A stretch of DNA of 64,000 nt from Flavobacterium sp. Lineage in GTDB: Bacteria > Bacteroidota > Bacteroidia > Flavobacteriales > Flavobacteriaceae. Shown piece by piece: positions 53,592-61,992 of the stretch. The translations under genes and the position numbers were made by a program. The notes below the pieces were generated by a model, which saw only the letters and a list, made by a program, of their open reading frames with translations, was not told where the DNA came from and did no database searches. Location of the stretch: positions 434,001 to 498,000 of the forward strand of contig NZ_JBCNKR010000005.1 in assembly GCF_039595935.1 (NCBI RefSeq), read 5' to 3'. Position 1 is the stretch's first letter; each line of letters begins with the position of its first letter.

Positions 53592-54167
53592 ATGAAAAAG
53601 ATTTTACTAGTACTTACACTCCTATTAACTTTACAATTTTCGACGGTTTCTGCCCAAACTCAATTAGAAGTAAATGGCGTAACTGTACCTAGAAAAATAG
53701 AATTCCAAAACAAAACGCTGCAATTAAACGGAGCAGGCGGAAGATCAAAAATGTGGTTAGAAGTTTATGTTCAGGCATTGTACTTATCACAATTAAGCCA
53801 GGATCCTAAATTTATTATTGACAGCGATACCGAAATGGCAATTCGAATTGAAATCACTTCATCTATGGTTTCTTCAAACAAATTAACAAAAGCAATGAAT
53901 GTTGGTTTTGAAAAATCTGCCGGAAGCAATCTTGAACAATTACGCCCGAGAATCGAACAGTTCAAAACGTATTTAAGTGACGCAATTACAGAAAAAGATG
54001 TTTTCGTTTTAGCATATAATCCGCTGGACCAAACTATCAATGTTTTTAAAAATGAAGTTTTGAAAGGTAAAATTCAGGGATTTGATTTCAAACAAGCATT
54101 ATTCGGTATCTGGCTTTCAGACAAACCAGTTGACGAAACTTTGAAAAAACATTTATTAGGGATATAA
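53592..54167 (+). CDS. Exported chalcone isomerase-like protein
   Basis: 191 aa. Signal peptide (ILLVLTLLLTLQFSTVSAQ). The mature part NGAGGRSKMWLEVYVQALYL and the end KPVDETLKKHLLGI match the chalcone-isomerase-like family of bacteria, which bind fatty-acid-like ligands and are usually not true isomerases. Periplasmic. A promoter box precedes it and a terminator follows. Confidence 0.85.
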   Translation: MKKILLVLTLLLTLQFSTVSAQTQLEVNGVTVPRKIEFQNKTLQLNGAGGRSKMWLEVYVQALYLSQLSQDPKFIIDSDTEMAIRIEITSSMVSSNKLTKAMNVGFEKSAGSNLEQLRPRIEQFKTYLSDAITEKDVFVLAYNPLDQTINVFKNEVLKGKIQGFDFKQALFGIWLSDKPVDETLKKHLLGI

Positions 54168-54190
54168 TTCTTAATTTTTTACATATTCAG

Positions 54191-54228
54191 AAAGCCGAAA
54201 ACCAAATAGTTTTCGGCTTTTCTTTTTT
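54191..54228 (+). terminator. Rho-independent terminator
   Basis: AAAGCCGAAAAC/GTTTTCGGCTTT with trailing T-rich stretch after the chalcone isomerase-like gene. Confidence 0.85.
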
Positions 54229-54234
54229 GTTTTA

Positions 54235-54242
54235 TAAATTTG
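54235..54242 (+). promoter_or_regulatory. -7 promoter box for gdh
   Basis: TAAATTTG, an exact TAnnTTTG, 67 bases before the ATG at 54310; no well-spaced -33 TTG. Confidence 0.4.
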
Positions 54243-54309
54243 ATGCAAAATACATTATTCGCATTATTCTATTTCATACATTTACACAAAATAAACATAT
54301 CACAACAAA

Positions 54310-55536
54310 ATGAAAGATTTATTACAACAATTTGAAAACAAGGCGCCTGAAATTGTTTTCAATTGGAAAGATTCAGAAACAGAAGCCGAAGGGTGGACTG
54401 TTATTAATTCACTACGCGGAGGAGCTGCTGGTGGAGGAACAAGAATGAGAAAAGGCTTAGACATGAATGAGGTCTTGTCATTGGCTAAAACCATGGAAGT
54501 TAAATTCTCTGTTTCAGGCCCTGCCATTGGCGGAGCTAAATCTGGAATAAATTTTGACCCGAACGACCCTCGCAAAAAAGGTGTTTTACAACGCTGGTAC
54601 AAAGCTGTTTCTCCTTTATTAAAAAGTTACTACGGAACTGGTGGAGATTTGAATGTTGATGAGATTCACGAAGTAATCCCAATGACAGAAGAATGCGGTG
54701 TTTGGCATCCTCAGGAAGGTGTATTCAACGGGCATTTTAAACCAACCGAAGCTGATAAAATTAATCGAATTGGCCAGCTGCGTCAGGGAGTAATTAAAGT
54801 GATCGAAAACCCCAAATTCTCTCCAGACGTTACCAGAAAATATACCGTTGCTGATATGATTACCGGTTATGGTGTTGCCGAAGCGGTTCGCCATTTTTAC
54901 GCAACTTACGGCGGAGATATTAAAGGTAAAAAAGCAATCGTACAAGGTTTTGGAAACGTTGGTTCTGCTGCGGCTTTTTATCTAGCTGAAATGGGAGCAA
55001 AAGTTATCGGAATTATTGACCGTGACGGAGGTTTGATTAAAGAAGATGGTTTTTCGTTTGAAGAAATCAGAACTTTATTCTTAAACAAAGACGGAAATAA
55101 ATTAGTTGCCGATAATATGATTCCGTTTGAGGAAATCAATTCTAAAATCTGGACTATTGGTGCAGAAATTTTCACACCTTGTGCGGCTTCAAGACTGGTT
55201 ACTCAAAACCAAATCGACAGCTTAATCGCAAACGGATTAGAAGTTATTTCTTGTGGAGCGAATGTTCCTTTTGCAGATAAAGAAATTTTCTTCGGTTCTA
55301 TTATGGAAGAAGTTGATCGTAAAGTAAGTTTGATTCCGGATTTTATTTCAAACTGCGGAATGGCAAGAGTTTTTGCTTATTTCATGGAGAAAAAAGTTCA
55401 AATGACAGATGAAGCTATTTTTAACGATACTTCTGAAATTATAAAAAATGCAATTGTAAAAGCGCACGCTTTAAATTCATCAAAAACAAATATCAGTGCA
55501 ACTGCTTTTGAAATTGCATTGAAACAATTAGTATAA
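54310..55536 (+). CDS. Glu/Leu/Phe/Val dehydrogenase
   Basis: 408 aa NAD(P)-dependent amino-acid dehydrogenase; oxidative deamination to the 2-oxo acid. GGAAGGGTRMRKGLD and GPAIGGAKSGI contain the substrate and catalytic lysines; the Rossmann loop is VQGFGNVGSAAA. Most likely glutamate dehydrogenase-like, but leucine or valine specificity cannot be excluded by eye. Single-gene unit with own terminator. Confidence 0.88.
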   Translation: MKDLLQQFENKAPEIVFNWKDSETEAEGWTVINSLRGGAAGGGTRMRKGLDMNEVLSLAKTMEVKFSVSGPAIGGAKSGINFDPNDPRKKGVLQRWYKAVSPLLKSYYGTGGDLNVDEIHEVIPMTEECGVWHPQEGVFNGHFKPTEADKINRIGQLRQGVIKVIENPKFSPDVTRKYTVADMITGYGVAEAVRHFYATYGGDIKGKKAIVQGFGNVGSAAAFYLAEMGAKVIGIIDRDGGLIKEDGFSFEEIRTLFLNKDGNKLVADNMIPFEEINSKIWTIGAEIFTPCAASRLVTQNQIDSLIANGLEVISCGANVPFADKEIFFGSIMEEVDRKVSLIPDFISNCGMARVFAYFMEKKVQMTDEAIFNDTSEIIKNAIVKAHALNSSKTNISATAFEIALKQLV

Positions 55537-55558
55537 CCTTTTTTATACTTTATATATA

Positions 55559-55592
55559 AACGAGCCAAATTGTTATTTGGCTCGTTTTTTTT
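55559..55592 (+). terminator. Rho-independent terminator of gdh
   Basis: AACGAGCCAAAT/ATTTGGCTCGTT followed by Ts, 22 bases after the stop. Confidence 0.88.
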
Positions 55593-55621
55593 AGCTCAAT
55601 CGCAAAATTCCGCGCATTTTA

Positions 55622-55717
55622 TGTCATTTCGACGAAGGAGAAATCTGCGCAAGTAACTCCACAACGAGAATCCAGTCTTTGGCGAGCTACTTGCGCAGAT
55701 TTCTCCTTCGTCGAAAT
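55622..55717. repeat. Long palindromic repeat interrupted by an IS (left part)
   Basis: TGTCATTTCGACGAAGGAGA... arm and its inverse ending CCTTCGTCGAAAT, with the loop in reverse orientation relative to the copies at 34153 and 57901. The missing end GACAAA follows the IS at 56764-56769. Confidence 0.85.
55713..55717. repeat. Left target-site duplication GAAAT
   Basis: GAAAT directly before the IS; the same five bases follow its right end at 56759-56763. Confidence 0.8.
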
Positions 55718-56758
55718 TGTAAAAGTCACTTATTTCGGTAACGGATTTATCATTTCGATTGGCTTTTTTCCATCAATTCCCTGATGTGGCCTTTCGTGAT
55801 TATAGTAATATAAATATTGCAATAATTCTTCTTTTAGTTCTTCCAAAGAATCAAAATCAGTTTCTCTGAGCAGATCATCTTCAAGAGTTCGCCAGAAGCG
55901 TTCGACCTTCCCGTTTGTCTGTGGTCTATAAGGTTTTGTATGTCTGTGAACAATTCCCAATTCCATAAGCATTCTCTCAAAAGGATGGTTATATTTCTGC
56001 TGGCTGGTTTTGATTCCAAATTCAGGTCCATTGTCAGATAAAATCTCTTCAAATTTTATCTCATAATGATCGCTTAAGATGTTTAAGCATTTTAATGACG
56101 CAAACATAACCGTTAAACTAGTGATGTCTGGGATTAATTCTGCCCAGGCAATCCGGCTGTAGTCGTCAATTATACATACTAAGTACAATTTTCGATTTTC
56201 TCCTTTTATGATGCTTTTGCTTAAGTGATGACAATCAATATGACCAAGCTGTCCCATTCTTTCCTTGATTATTTTTTGATGATTCTTTTTAATCTTCGGA
56301 GTTAACCTGTTTATTTTATTACGCTTTAAAATATTATAAACTCCTGAATATGAAGGTGTGTTTTTTCCTAATTTTGGCTTTAAGATACTAACAATTTCAT
56401 ATTTGTTGTTTCCTTTTTCCCTTAATTCAATTACTTTTCGTTCTATAAATGGCAGAGGACGTCTTGTCTTGTATTTTGGACCACGCTTCTGAGGAAGCAG
56501 ATCCAAAGACTTACCGCTCTGCTTATAACGGTTATAATACTTTAAGAAGCTTTTTCTGCAGGTGTCATTTGCCTTGTAAAAATCCATCGCCTTTTTATGC
56601 AACGGATGAGTCTTGTTTTTTACTTGCTCATATTCTTTTATTAAAAAACGATACTTCTCTAAATAGTTTCTCTCTAATGTTGAATCCTGACTGTTATTTC
56701 TCATCGCAACAAAATTTATTAAAGGTAAATTTTGTTACCGAAATATCTAACCTTTACA
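55718..56758 (-). mobile_element. Complete IS481-family insertion sequence
   Basis: 1041 bases. The ends start TGTAAA and share the inner ATTTCGGTAAC (55732-55742; inverted at 56734-56744): 21 of 25 terminal bases match. Flanked by a GAAAT duplication. One transposase gene on the minus strand. The element looks intact and fairly recent. Confidence 0.85.
55730..56704 (-). CDS. IS481-family transposase
   Basis: 324 aa DDE recombinase. N-terminal helix-turn-helix region (RKVIELREKGNNKYEIVSIL). Catalytic core: first Asp in GHIDCHHL, second in LSDNGPEF, Glu in GKVERFWRTLE, plus the typical YNHERPHQG. Full length for IS481 single-ORF elements and without frameshift, so probably active. Confidence 0.93.
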   Translation of the reverse strand: MRNNSQDSTLERNYLEKYRFLIKEYEQVKNKTHPLHKKAMDFYKANDTCRKSFLKYYNRYKQSGKSLDLLPQKRGPKYKTRRPLPFIERKVIELREKGNNKYEIVSILKPKLGKNTPSYSGVYNILKRNKINRLTPKIKKNHQKIIKERMGQLGHIDCHHLSKSIIKGENRKLYLVCIIDDYSRIAWAELIPDITSLTVMFASLKCLNILSDHYEIKFEEILSDNGPEFGIKTSQQKYNHPFERMLMELGIVHRHTKPYRPQTNGKVERFWRTLEDDLLRETDFDSLEELKEELLQYLYYYNHERPHQGIDGKKPIEMINPLPK

Positions 56759-56763
56759 GAAAT
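56759..56763. repeat. Right target-site duplication GAAAT
   Basis: GAAAT immediately after the IS right end; continues as GACAAA, the lost end of the interrupted palindromic repeat. Confidence 0.8.
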
Positions 56764-56909
56764 GACAAACAGGAAGTTTTTAATTATTGCTGAAAAATCT
56801 TTGCCTGAACCTTAGCGAACGTTGCGGTTAAATTCTCTCTTTCATTCTAAACAATTTTTAGTACTTTTAAACGTTTTTATTTTATACTATTTCAAAATTC
56901 AGAATCACA

Positions 56910-57815
56910 ATGAGTTTCACTATTTCTTCAGATAAAAAGAAATCATTACTACTCACAACTGCTATATATGCAGCGATCATTGTATTGCTGTTTTTCATAC
57001 GTTTTTGGCCTCCATACAATCCAGAAAATAACGTTGCCCTTGCAGATGGCGGCGGTGGCGGTGGTGGCGTAACGGTAAATTTTGGTGACAGCGATTTAGG
57101 TTCAGGAGCGAATTATAAAAGTGAAGTTCTGGATGTAAAAAACAATGTAAAGCAAGCTCCGGCAAAAGCAGTTGAAGAAGAAGCTATTATTTCTCAGGAA
57201 AACTCAAAAGCTGATGAAACTGATGTTGTAATTCCAACAAAAGAAAAACCTAAAAAACCTGTTCCGGTTGAAAAACCAATACAAAAACCTGTTCCTGAAA
57301 AACCAAAAGTTTCGAACTCTACAAACGATGCTTTATCGAGTATTTTAAAAGGTTCGAACAAAGGCGGCGATGGTGATGACAAAGTTTCAGGAAATAAAGG
57401 TAACCGTGGAGGCGACTTAAACTCTAAAGGTTATTATGGTACTGGCGGTTCTGGCGGAGGAACCGGAGGCGGTAACGGTACCGGAAATGGTATAGGAAAC
57501 GGAAGCGGTTATGGAGCCGGAAGCGGCGGAGGTTCTGGAGGTGGATCAGGATATTCTTTAAATGGCCGAAAAGCACTTTCTAAACCAGCACCTAAATACA
57601 CTTGTAACGAAGAAGGAACTGTTGTAGTTGAAGTTACGGTTGATCAAAATGGAAAAACTATAAGTGCTACTGCCGGAATAAAAGGAACAACAAACAAAGC
57701 AAGTTGTTTATTAGAACAAGCAAAAATAGCGGCATTAAACACGAAATGGTCTGCTGATGATAATGCTGCGCCAAAACAAATTGGGAGGATTATTTATAAT
57801 TTCAATTTGAATTAA
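56910..57815 (+). CDS. TonB-type energy transducer
   Basis: 301 aa. One N-terminal membrane helix (about 12-33), then a glycine-rich and Pro/Lys/Glu-rich linker (VEKPIQKPVPEKPKV), then a C-terminal TonB-like domain about 90 residues long ending GRIIYNFNLN, preceded by GTVVVEVTVDQNGKTISATA. Spans the periplasm and transfers PMF energy to TonB-dependent receptors. Convergent with exbD/exbB rather than in the same operon. Confidence 0.85.
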   Translation: MSFTISSDKKKSLLLTTAIYAAIIVLLFFIRFWPPYNPENNVALADGGGGGGGVTVNFGDSDLGSGANYKSEVLDVKNNVKQAPAKAVEEEAIISQENSKADETDVVIPTKEKPKKPVPVEKPIQKPVPEKPKVSNSTNDALSSILKGSNKGGDGDDKVSGNKGNRGGDLNSKGYYGTGGSGGGTGGGNGTGNGIGNGSGYGAGSGGGSGGGSGYSLNGRKALSKPAPKYTCNEEGTVVVEVTVDQNGKTISATAGIKGTTNKASCLLEQAKIAALNTKWSADDNAAPKQIGRIIYNFNLN

Positions 57816-57854
57816 AAAACACAAATTACACGGATTTTCACGAATCTGTTCTCA

Positions 57855-57893
57855 TAAAAAAAGGCTTTCTGATTACTTTAGAAAGCCTTTTTT
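57855..57893 (+). terminator. Rho-independent terminator of tonB gene
   Basis: AAAAGGCTTTCT/AGAAAGCCTTTTTT hairpin with T-run, about 40 bases after the stop. Confidence 0.88.
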
Positions 57894-57900
57894 CGTCTAG

Positions 57901-58004
57901 TTTGTCATTTCGACGAAGGAGAAATCTGCGCAAGAAGCTCGACAAAGATTAGATTCTCGTTGCGGAGTTACTTGCGCAGATTTCTCCTTCGTCGAAATGA
58001 CAAA
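57901..58004. repeat. Long palindromic repeat, intact copy
   Basis: Perfect 34-base arms (57901-57934 TTTGTCATTTCGACGAAGGA..., inverse at 57971-58004). Loop AAGCTCGACAAAGATTAGAT is homologous to the copy at 34153 and inverted relative to the copy at 55622. Confidence 0.88.
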
Positions 58005-58084
58005 ATTGTGTTTACTTATAAAAGCGAGGCTGCTTCGTTCCTCTCAAGGACTCAGATTAACAATTGACACAGAACAAAAAAGAA

Positions 58085-58117
58085 AGACCTAACAGGTTTT
58101 TAAAACCTGTTAGGTCT
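58085..58117 (-). terminator. Terminator of exbD (CCTAACAGG variant)
   Basis: AGACCTAACAGGTTTT/AAAACCTGTTAGGTCT palindrome, 24 bases after the exbD stop; variant of the CCCGACAGG family with both arms changed together. Confidence 0.75.
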
Positions 58118-58140
58118 AACACAAATTATTTATATTTTTT

Positions 58141-58536
58141 TTACTTAGGACTCGTAGCAATTACAAACTTCAAATTGTTCCTCACTCCTATCTGTAAAAC
58201 ATCAACTAAATCCTGAACCTGCAAATTAAACGGAATTCGGACTACAACTGTCTGCGTTTTGTCTGCTCCTATTTTATTCATTAAAGTTGTTTCTAATTCT
58301 TCAAAAGGAACGGGCTGTTTATCGATATAAAATTGCTTGTCTTCTGTAACGGATAAACTGATTAATTGTTTATTCGTTTTTTCATTTGATTTCGCTTTTG
58401 GCAGCGTCATCTTAATAACATTCGGATTTGCCAGTGTTGAAATAATTAAGAAAAACAACAACAGGAAAAACATAATGTCACTTAAAGACGAAGTCGCAAC
58501 CTCGGCGTGAAATCTTCTTTTTCTCTTAATTGACAT
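58141..58536 (-). CDS. exbD: ExbD-type proton-channel protein
   Basis: 131 aa. Short cytosolic N-terminus (MSIKRKRRFHAEV), one helix with the conserved Asp in SLSDIMFFLLLFFLI, then a periplasmic domain. Forms the TonB-energising channel with ExbB. Three bases after exbB. Confidence 0.9.
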   Translation of the reverse strand: MSIKRKRRFHAEVATSSLSDIMFFLLLFFLIISTLANPNVIKMTLPKAKSNEKTNKQLISLSVTEDKQFYIDKQPVPFEELETTLMNKIGADKTQTVVVRIPFNLQVQDLVDVLQIGVRNNLKFVIATSPK

Positions 58537-58539
58537 ACC

Positions 58540-59235
58540 TTATGATCTTTGAATTATGTTTACAAATTCTAATATTTGTTTCTGAATTTTTAAAGCAAAA
58601 TCGTCAATTTTTCCGTTCAGTAAGTGGTAAGCGCTATACGCGATAATTCCCACGATAAGTCCAGATCCTGAACTGATCATTTTCTCGTACAAACCTCCTG
58701 AGATATTTCCGATACTGATATTTTCTGTAACCGAAATACTGTAGAAAATTTTAATTACTCCAGAAATTGTTCCGATAAAACCAAGAGTTGGTGCGATCCC
58801 GGCGATAAGTCCTAAATGACCTAAACGTCTTTCCATTTCACCAATTTCAATATCAGCGGCGCGGTCCATGTTGGATTCTATTTCGGCAATTGGTCTTCCA
58901 ATTACTAAAACTCCTTCTTTTAGAATATTTCCAACAGCGGTATCATTTCTCTCTACAATTGTTCTAGCCAATTCAATGTTTCCGGCGTGCAATTTATCGC
59001 CAACATCCTGCATTAATCTGGCGTCGATTCTTGAAGCTTTTTGTATATATAAATAGCGTTCAAAAATTACGTAAATTGTATAGAATAATAAAAGTGCAAT
59101 TGGTATTAAGAAGAAACCTCCTTTTAAGATAAAACCTAAAACAGAAATTTCAGTTTCCGGATGAGCAACCTTTTCGATCACTACGTTTGAGGCGTTTGCA
59201 AGAGTATCAGCTTGTAATTGAATGTAGCTAAACAT
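58540..59235 (-). CDS. exbB: ExbB/MotA/TolQ-family proton-channel protein
   Basis: 231 aa, three membrane helices (about 32-52, 145-165, 187-207). GLIAGIAPTLGFIGTISGVI and GGLYEKMISSGSGLIVGI are the TolQ/ExbB signature. Divergent from folC. Confidence 0.9.
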   Translation of the reverse strand: MFSYIQLQADTLANASNVVIEKVAHPETEISVLGFILKGGFFLIPIALLLFYTIYVIFERYLYIQKASRIDARLMQDVGDKLHAGNIELARTIVERNDTAVGNILKEGVLVIGRPIAEIESNMDRAADIEIGEMERRLGHLGLIAGIAPTLGFIGTISGVIKIFYSISVTENISIGNISGGLYEKMISSGSGLIVGIIAYSAYHLLNGKIDDFALKIQKQILEFVNIIQRS

Positions 59236-59368
59236 ATTTTAATTCTGGTTTTTTAATAATTAATTCTAAAAAATATTTCAATTTTGCAATAAAGATAATT
59301 TTCATTGTAATATTAAACTAAAAAAAACGGAAATTATTTCAATCAACAACTTATTTTATCCAAACAAA

Positions 59369-60592
59369 ATGAACTATCAGGAAACAACAAACTGGATGTT
59401 TAATCAATTACCAATGTATCAGCTTCAGGGTGCTTCGGCATACAAAGAAGATCTGACAAACATCAAGTTACTGGCAGAGCATCTTGGAAATCCCGAAAAG
59501 AATTTAAAAACGATTCATGTTGCGGGAACAAACGGAAAAGGCTCAACTTCTCACATGCTGGCTTCAATTTTGCAGGAAGCGGGTTATAAAGTGGGTTTGT
59601 ACACTTCGCCGCACTTAAAAGATTTCAGGGAAAGAATTAAAATAAATGGTCAGGAAATTTCAGAAGATTTTGTCTGTGACTTTATTGCTAAACACAAAAG
59701 TTTCTTTGAGGCAAATGACATGAGTTTCTTCGAAATGTCGGTTGGTTTAGCGTTTGATTATTTTGTTTCTGAAAAAGTTGATATTGCCGTGATTGAGGTT
59801 GGTTTGGGCGGAAGACTTGACGCAACGAATATTATTACGCCTTTGGTTTCGGTAATTACAAATATTGGTTTAGATCACACGCAGTTTTTAGGAAATACGC
59901 TTGAAGCCATTGCAGGTGAAAAAGCCGGAATCATTAAACCCAATGTTCCGGTTGTTATTGGTGAATATACTCCAGAAACGCAACCTGTTTTTTTGGCTAA
60001 AGCCGAAGCAAACAACGCACCGATTTCTTTCGCTTCTGATTTAATTGATCAAATTTATTTGTCTGATTTAATTGGCGATTATCAGTTTCATAATAAAAAA
60101 ACGGTTCAGCAGACGATTTCAATTCTGAACAATCAAACCGATTTTAAAGTTTCAACAGAACAATTAAAAGAAGGTTTATTGAATGTTGTAAAAAATACCG
60201 GTTTACAAGGAAGATGGCAGCAATTGGGCGAAAACCCGAAAATTATCTGCGACACAGCTCACAACAAACACGGATTAGCCGTTGTGATGAATCAGCTTCA
60301 AAATGAAAAATATGAAAAACTGCATATTGTTCTGGGTGTTGTAAACGATAAAGATTTGGATTCTATTTTACCACTTTTCCCAAAAGAGGCGCAATATTAT
60401 TTCTGCAGTCCAAATTCGGCGAGAGGTTTACCTACCGAAACTTTGCAAAATGCGGCTGAAAAATTCAGTTTAATTGGAGAAAAATACGATTCTGTTGAAA
60501 GCGCTTTCGCGAAAGCCAGAGAAAATGCATCAAAAAATGATTTTATTTACGTTGGCGGAAGTACTTTTGTCGTTGCCGAACTGCCTTTGTAA
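59369..60592 (+). CDS. folC: Folylpolyglutamate/dihydrofolate synthase
   Basis: 407 aa Mur-ligase fold. ATP loop VAGTNGKGSTSHML, LYTSPHL, and VIEVGLGGRLDATNII; DTAHNKHG in the C-terminal domain. Attaches glutamate to dihydropteroate/tetrahydrofolate. Confidence 0.95.
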   Translation: MNYQETTNWMFNQLPMYQLQGASAYKEDLTNIKLLAEHLGNPEKNLKTIHVAGTNGKGSTSHMLASILQEAGYKVGLYTSPHLKDFRERIKINGQEISEDFVCDFIAKHKSFFEANDMSFFEMSVGLAFDYFVSEKVDIAVIEVGLGGRLDATNIITPLVSVITNIGLDHTQFLGNTLEAIAGEKAGIIKPNVPVVIGEYTPETQPVFLAKAEANNAPISFASDLIDQIYLSDLIGDYQFHNKKTVQQTISILNNQTDFKVSTEQLKEGLLNVVKNTGLQGRWQQLGENPKIICDTAHNKHGLAVVMNQLQNEKYEKLHIVLGVVNDKDLDSILPLFPKEAQYYFCSPNSARGLPTETLQNAAEKFSLIGEKYDSVESAFAKARENASKNDFIYVGGSTFVVAELPL

Positions 60593-60706
60593 TTATCAAA
60601 ACCAAATTCGCAGAAAAAAGTTCAAAAAAACCAATTTAATAACAAATTCATAAACAGCGAGATATAATTTATTTTTAAAAAAGTTTTATTTTTTCTTCTA
60701 AATTCT

Positions 60707-60736
60707 TTGCAGAACTCAAAAACTAGCGTATATTTG
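60707..60736 (+). promoter_or_regulatory. Promoter of tRNA-Val
   Basis: TTG (60707-60709), 19 bases, TATATTTG (60729-60736): exact consensus and spacing. Predicted start near 60742, about 32 bases before the tRNA. Confidence 0.8.
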
Positions 60737-60773
60737 CACTCGCAATCACAAATGATAGCAACCTAGTAAAATA

Positions 60774-60851
60774 GGGCGATTAGCTCAGCTGGTTCAGAGC
60801 ACCTCGTTTACACCGAGGGGGTCGGGGGTTCGAACCCCTCATCGCCCACCA
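60774..60851 (+). tRNA. tRNA-Val (anticodon TAC)
   Basis: Acceptor GGGCGAT/ATCGCCC, D arm GCTC...GAGC, anticodon stem CCTCG/CGAGG with loop TTTACAC (anticodon TAC), T arm GGGGG/CCCTC around TTCGAAC. The 3' CCA is encoded (60849-60851) after discriminator A. The only RNA gene found. Confidence 0.95.
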
Positions 60852-60853
60852 AG

Positions 60854-60884
60854 AAACTCCTTAAGAAATTAAGGAGTTTTTTTT
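60854..60884 (+). terminator. Rho-independent terminator of tRNA
   Basis: AAACTCCTT/AAGGAGTTT hairpin followed by T8, directly behind the tRNA. Confidence 0.88.
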
Positions 60885-61007
60885 ATATCATTATCTTCCC
60901 ACTCCTCATAAAATTAACTTCAAGGTTTATAAGAATTTAATATTGGCAACACAAAATAACGCCCGACATTTATTAGATTTATTAATTCAAATTTAAACCA
61001 AAAACAA

Positions 61008-61910
61008 ATGAGAATATCAATACTGTTAATGCTTGCTGTACTAACTTTTAGCTGTTCAAATAAAGAAAAATCTAATATATCAAGTAATAAAAGTTCGCAA
61101 AATCTGCCTAAACCTAAAGAGGAAAAAATTGAGGAATTGAATGAAAATGTTCATTATCTTGGATTTGTAAACAAATTCTATTTCTCAAATAAAAACGAAG
61201 CTTATATTGAGCTTTACTTCAACAATGAAGAAATAGATGAAAAAGAATACAATCAACTAATAAAACTTTCTGATTCGTTGGTTTACAAAGACGATGAAAA
61301 TGACAGATATAAATTTCCAACGAGTTTATCATCAAAGAATTTTGACTTAAGAGGACTTTCTAAACTTGCCATCTATGACGAAAACAATAAATTTTTCTGC
61401 AATGCAAATTTTGTTCGTGTAGAATATTTAAATCAACCTATTTCTTCTTACTTCATTGCTGTTTACAAAACAGAAAAGAAAATCACATCAGATCATTATT
61501 ATGGTATTAGCAATTTCGAAAAAGATTTTGAATCTTCAAATTACACAATATCAAAAGATACTTTATTGACTCAAAAATTGCTCACAAGACTTAATATTCC
61601 TAAATCGTATTATGGACTTGAAGATAGTGGAACTCACATTTTATCTGCCAAAAACGATACAATACTATCTGTAGTTAATTCTGAAAACTCTGCTTACATA
61701 GTTTCGCATACTGATAAAGATTTTAAAATTTTATACAAAAGTTCTGAATCTGAAAACATTAATGAATTGAGAGTCGTCCCTATAATAAGAAATAAACTTC
61801 CATGTATTTTGACAAAAAATTCTAAGCCTGATACTGATACTGAATGGAATAATTTATTTTTATATAATGGCACTAAATATATTATTGCGAAACAGCAACG
61901 GATAGAATAG
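61008..61910 (+). CDS. Lipoprotein of unknown function
   Basis: 300 aa. Lipobox LAVLTFSC (Cys16), followed by a Ser/Asn/Lys-rich tether. The mature protein is charged, with few glycines and many aromatic-acidic segments (FYFSNKNEAYIELYFNNEEI). No family recognised. Likely anchored in a membrane. Confidence 0.75.
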   Translation: MRISILLMLAVLTFSCSNKEKSNISSNKSSQNLPKPKEEKIEELNENVHYLGFVNKFYFSNKNEAYIELYFNNEEIDEKEYNQLIKLSDSLVYKDDENDRYKFPTSLSSKNFDLRGLSKLAIYDENNKFFCNANFVRVEYLNQPISSYFIAVYKTEKKITSDHYYGISNFEKDFESSNYTISKDTLLTQKLLTRLNIPKSYYGLEDSGTHILSAKNDTILSVVNSENSAYIVSHTDKDFKILYKSSESENINELRVVPIIRNKLPCILTKNSKPDTDTEWNNLFLYNGTKYIIAKQQRIE

Positions 61911-61992
61911 AAGAAATATTAGCAATGACTTTTTTTTTAGTTTATGATTTATCTAAGAGAAAAATAATTAATAGAAAATTAAAACATTCAAA

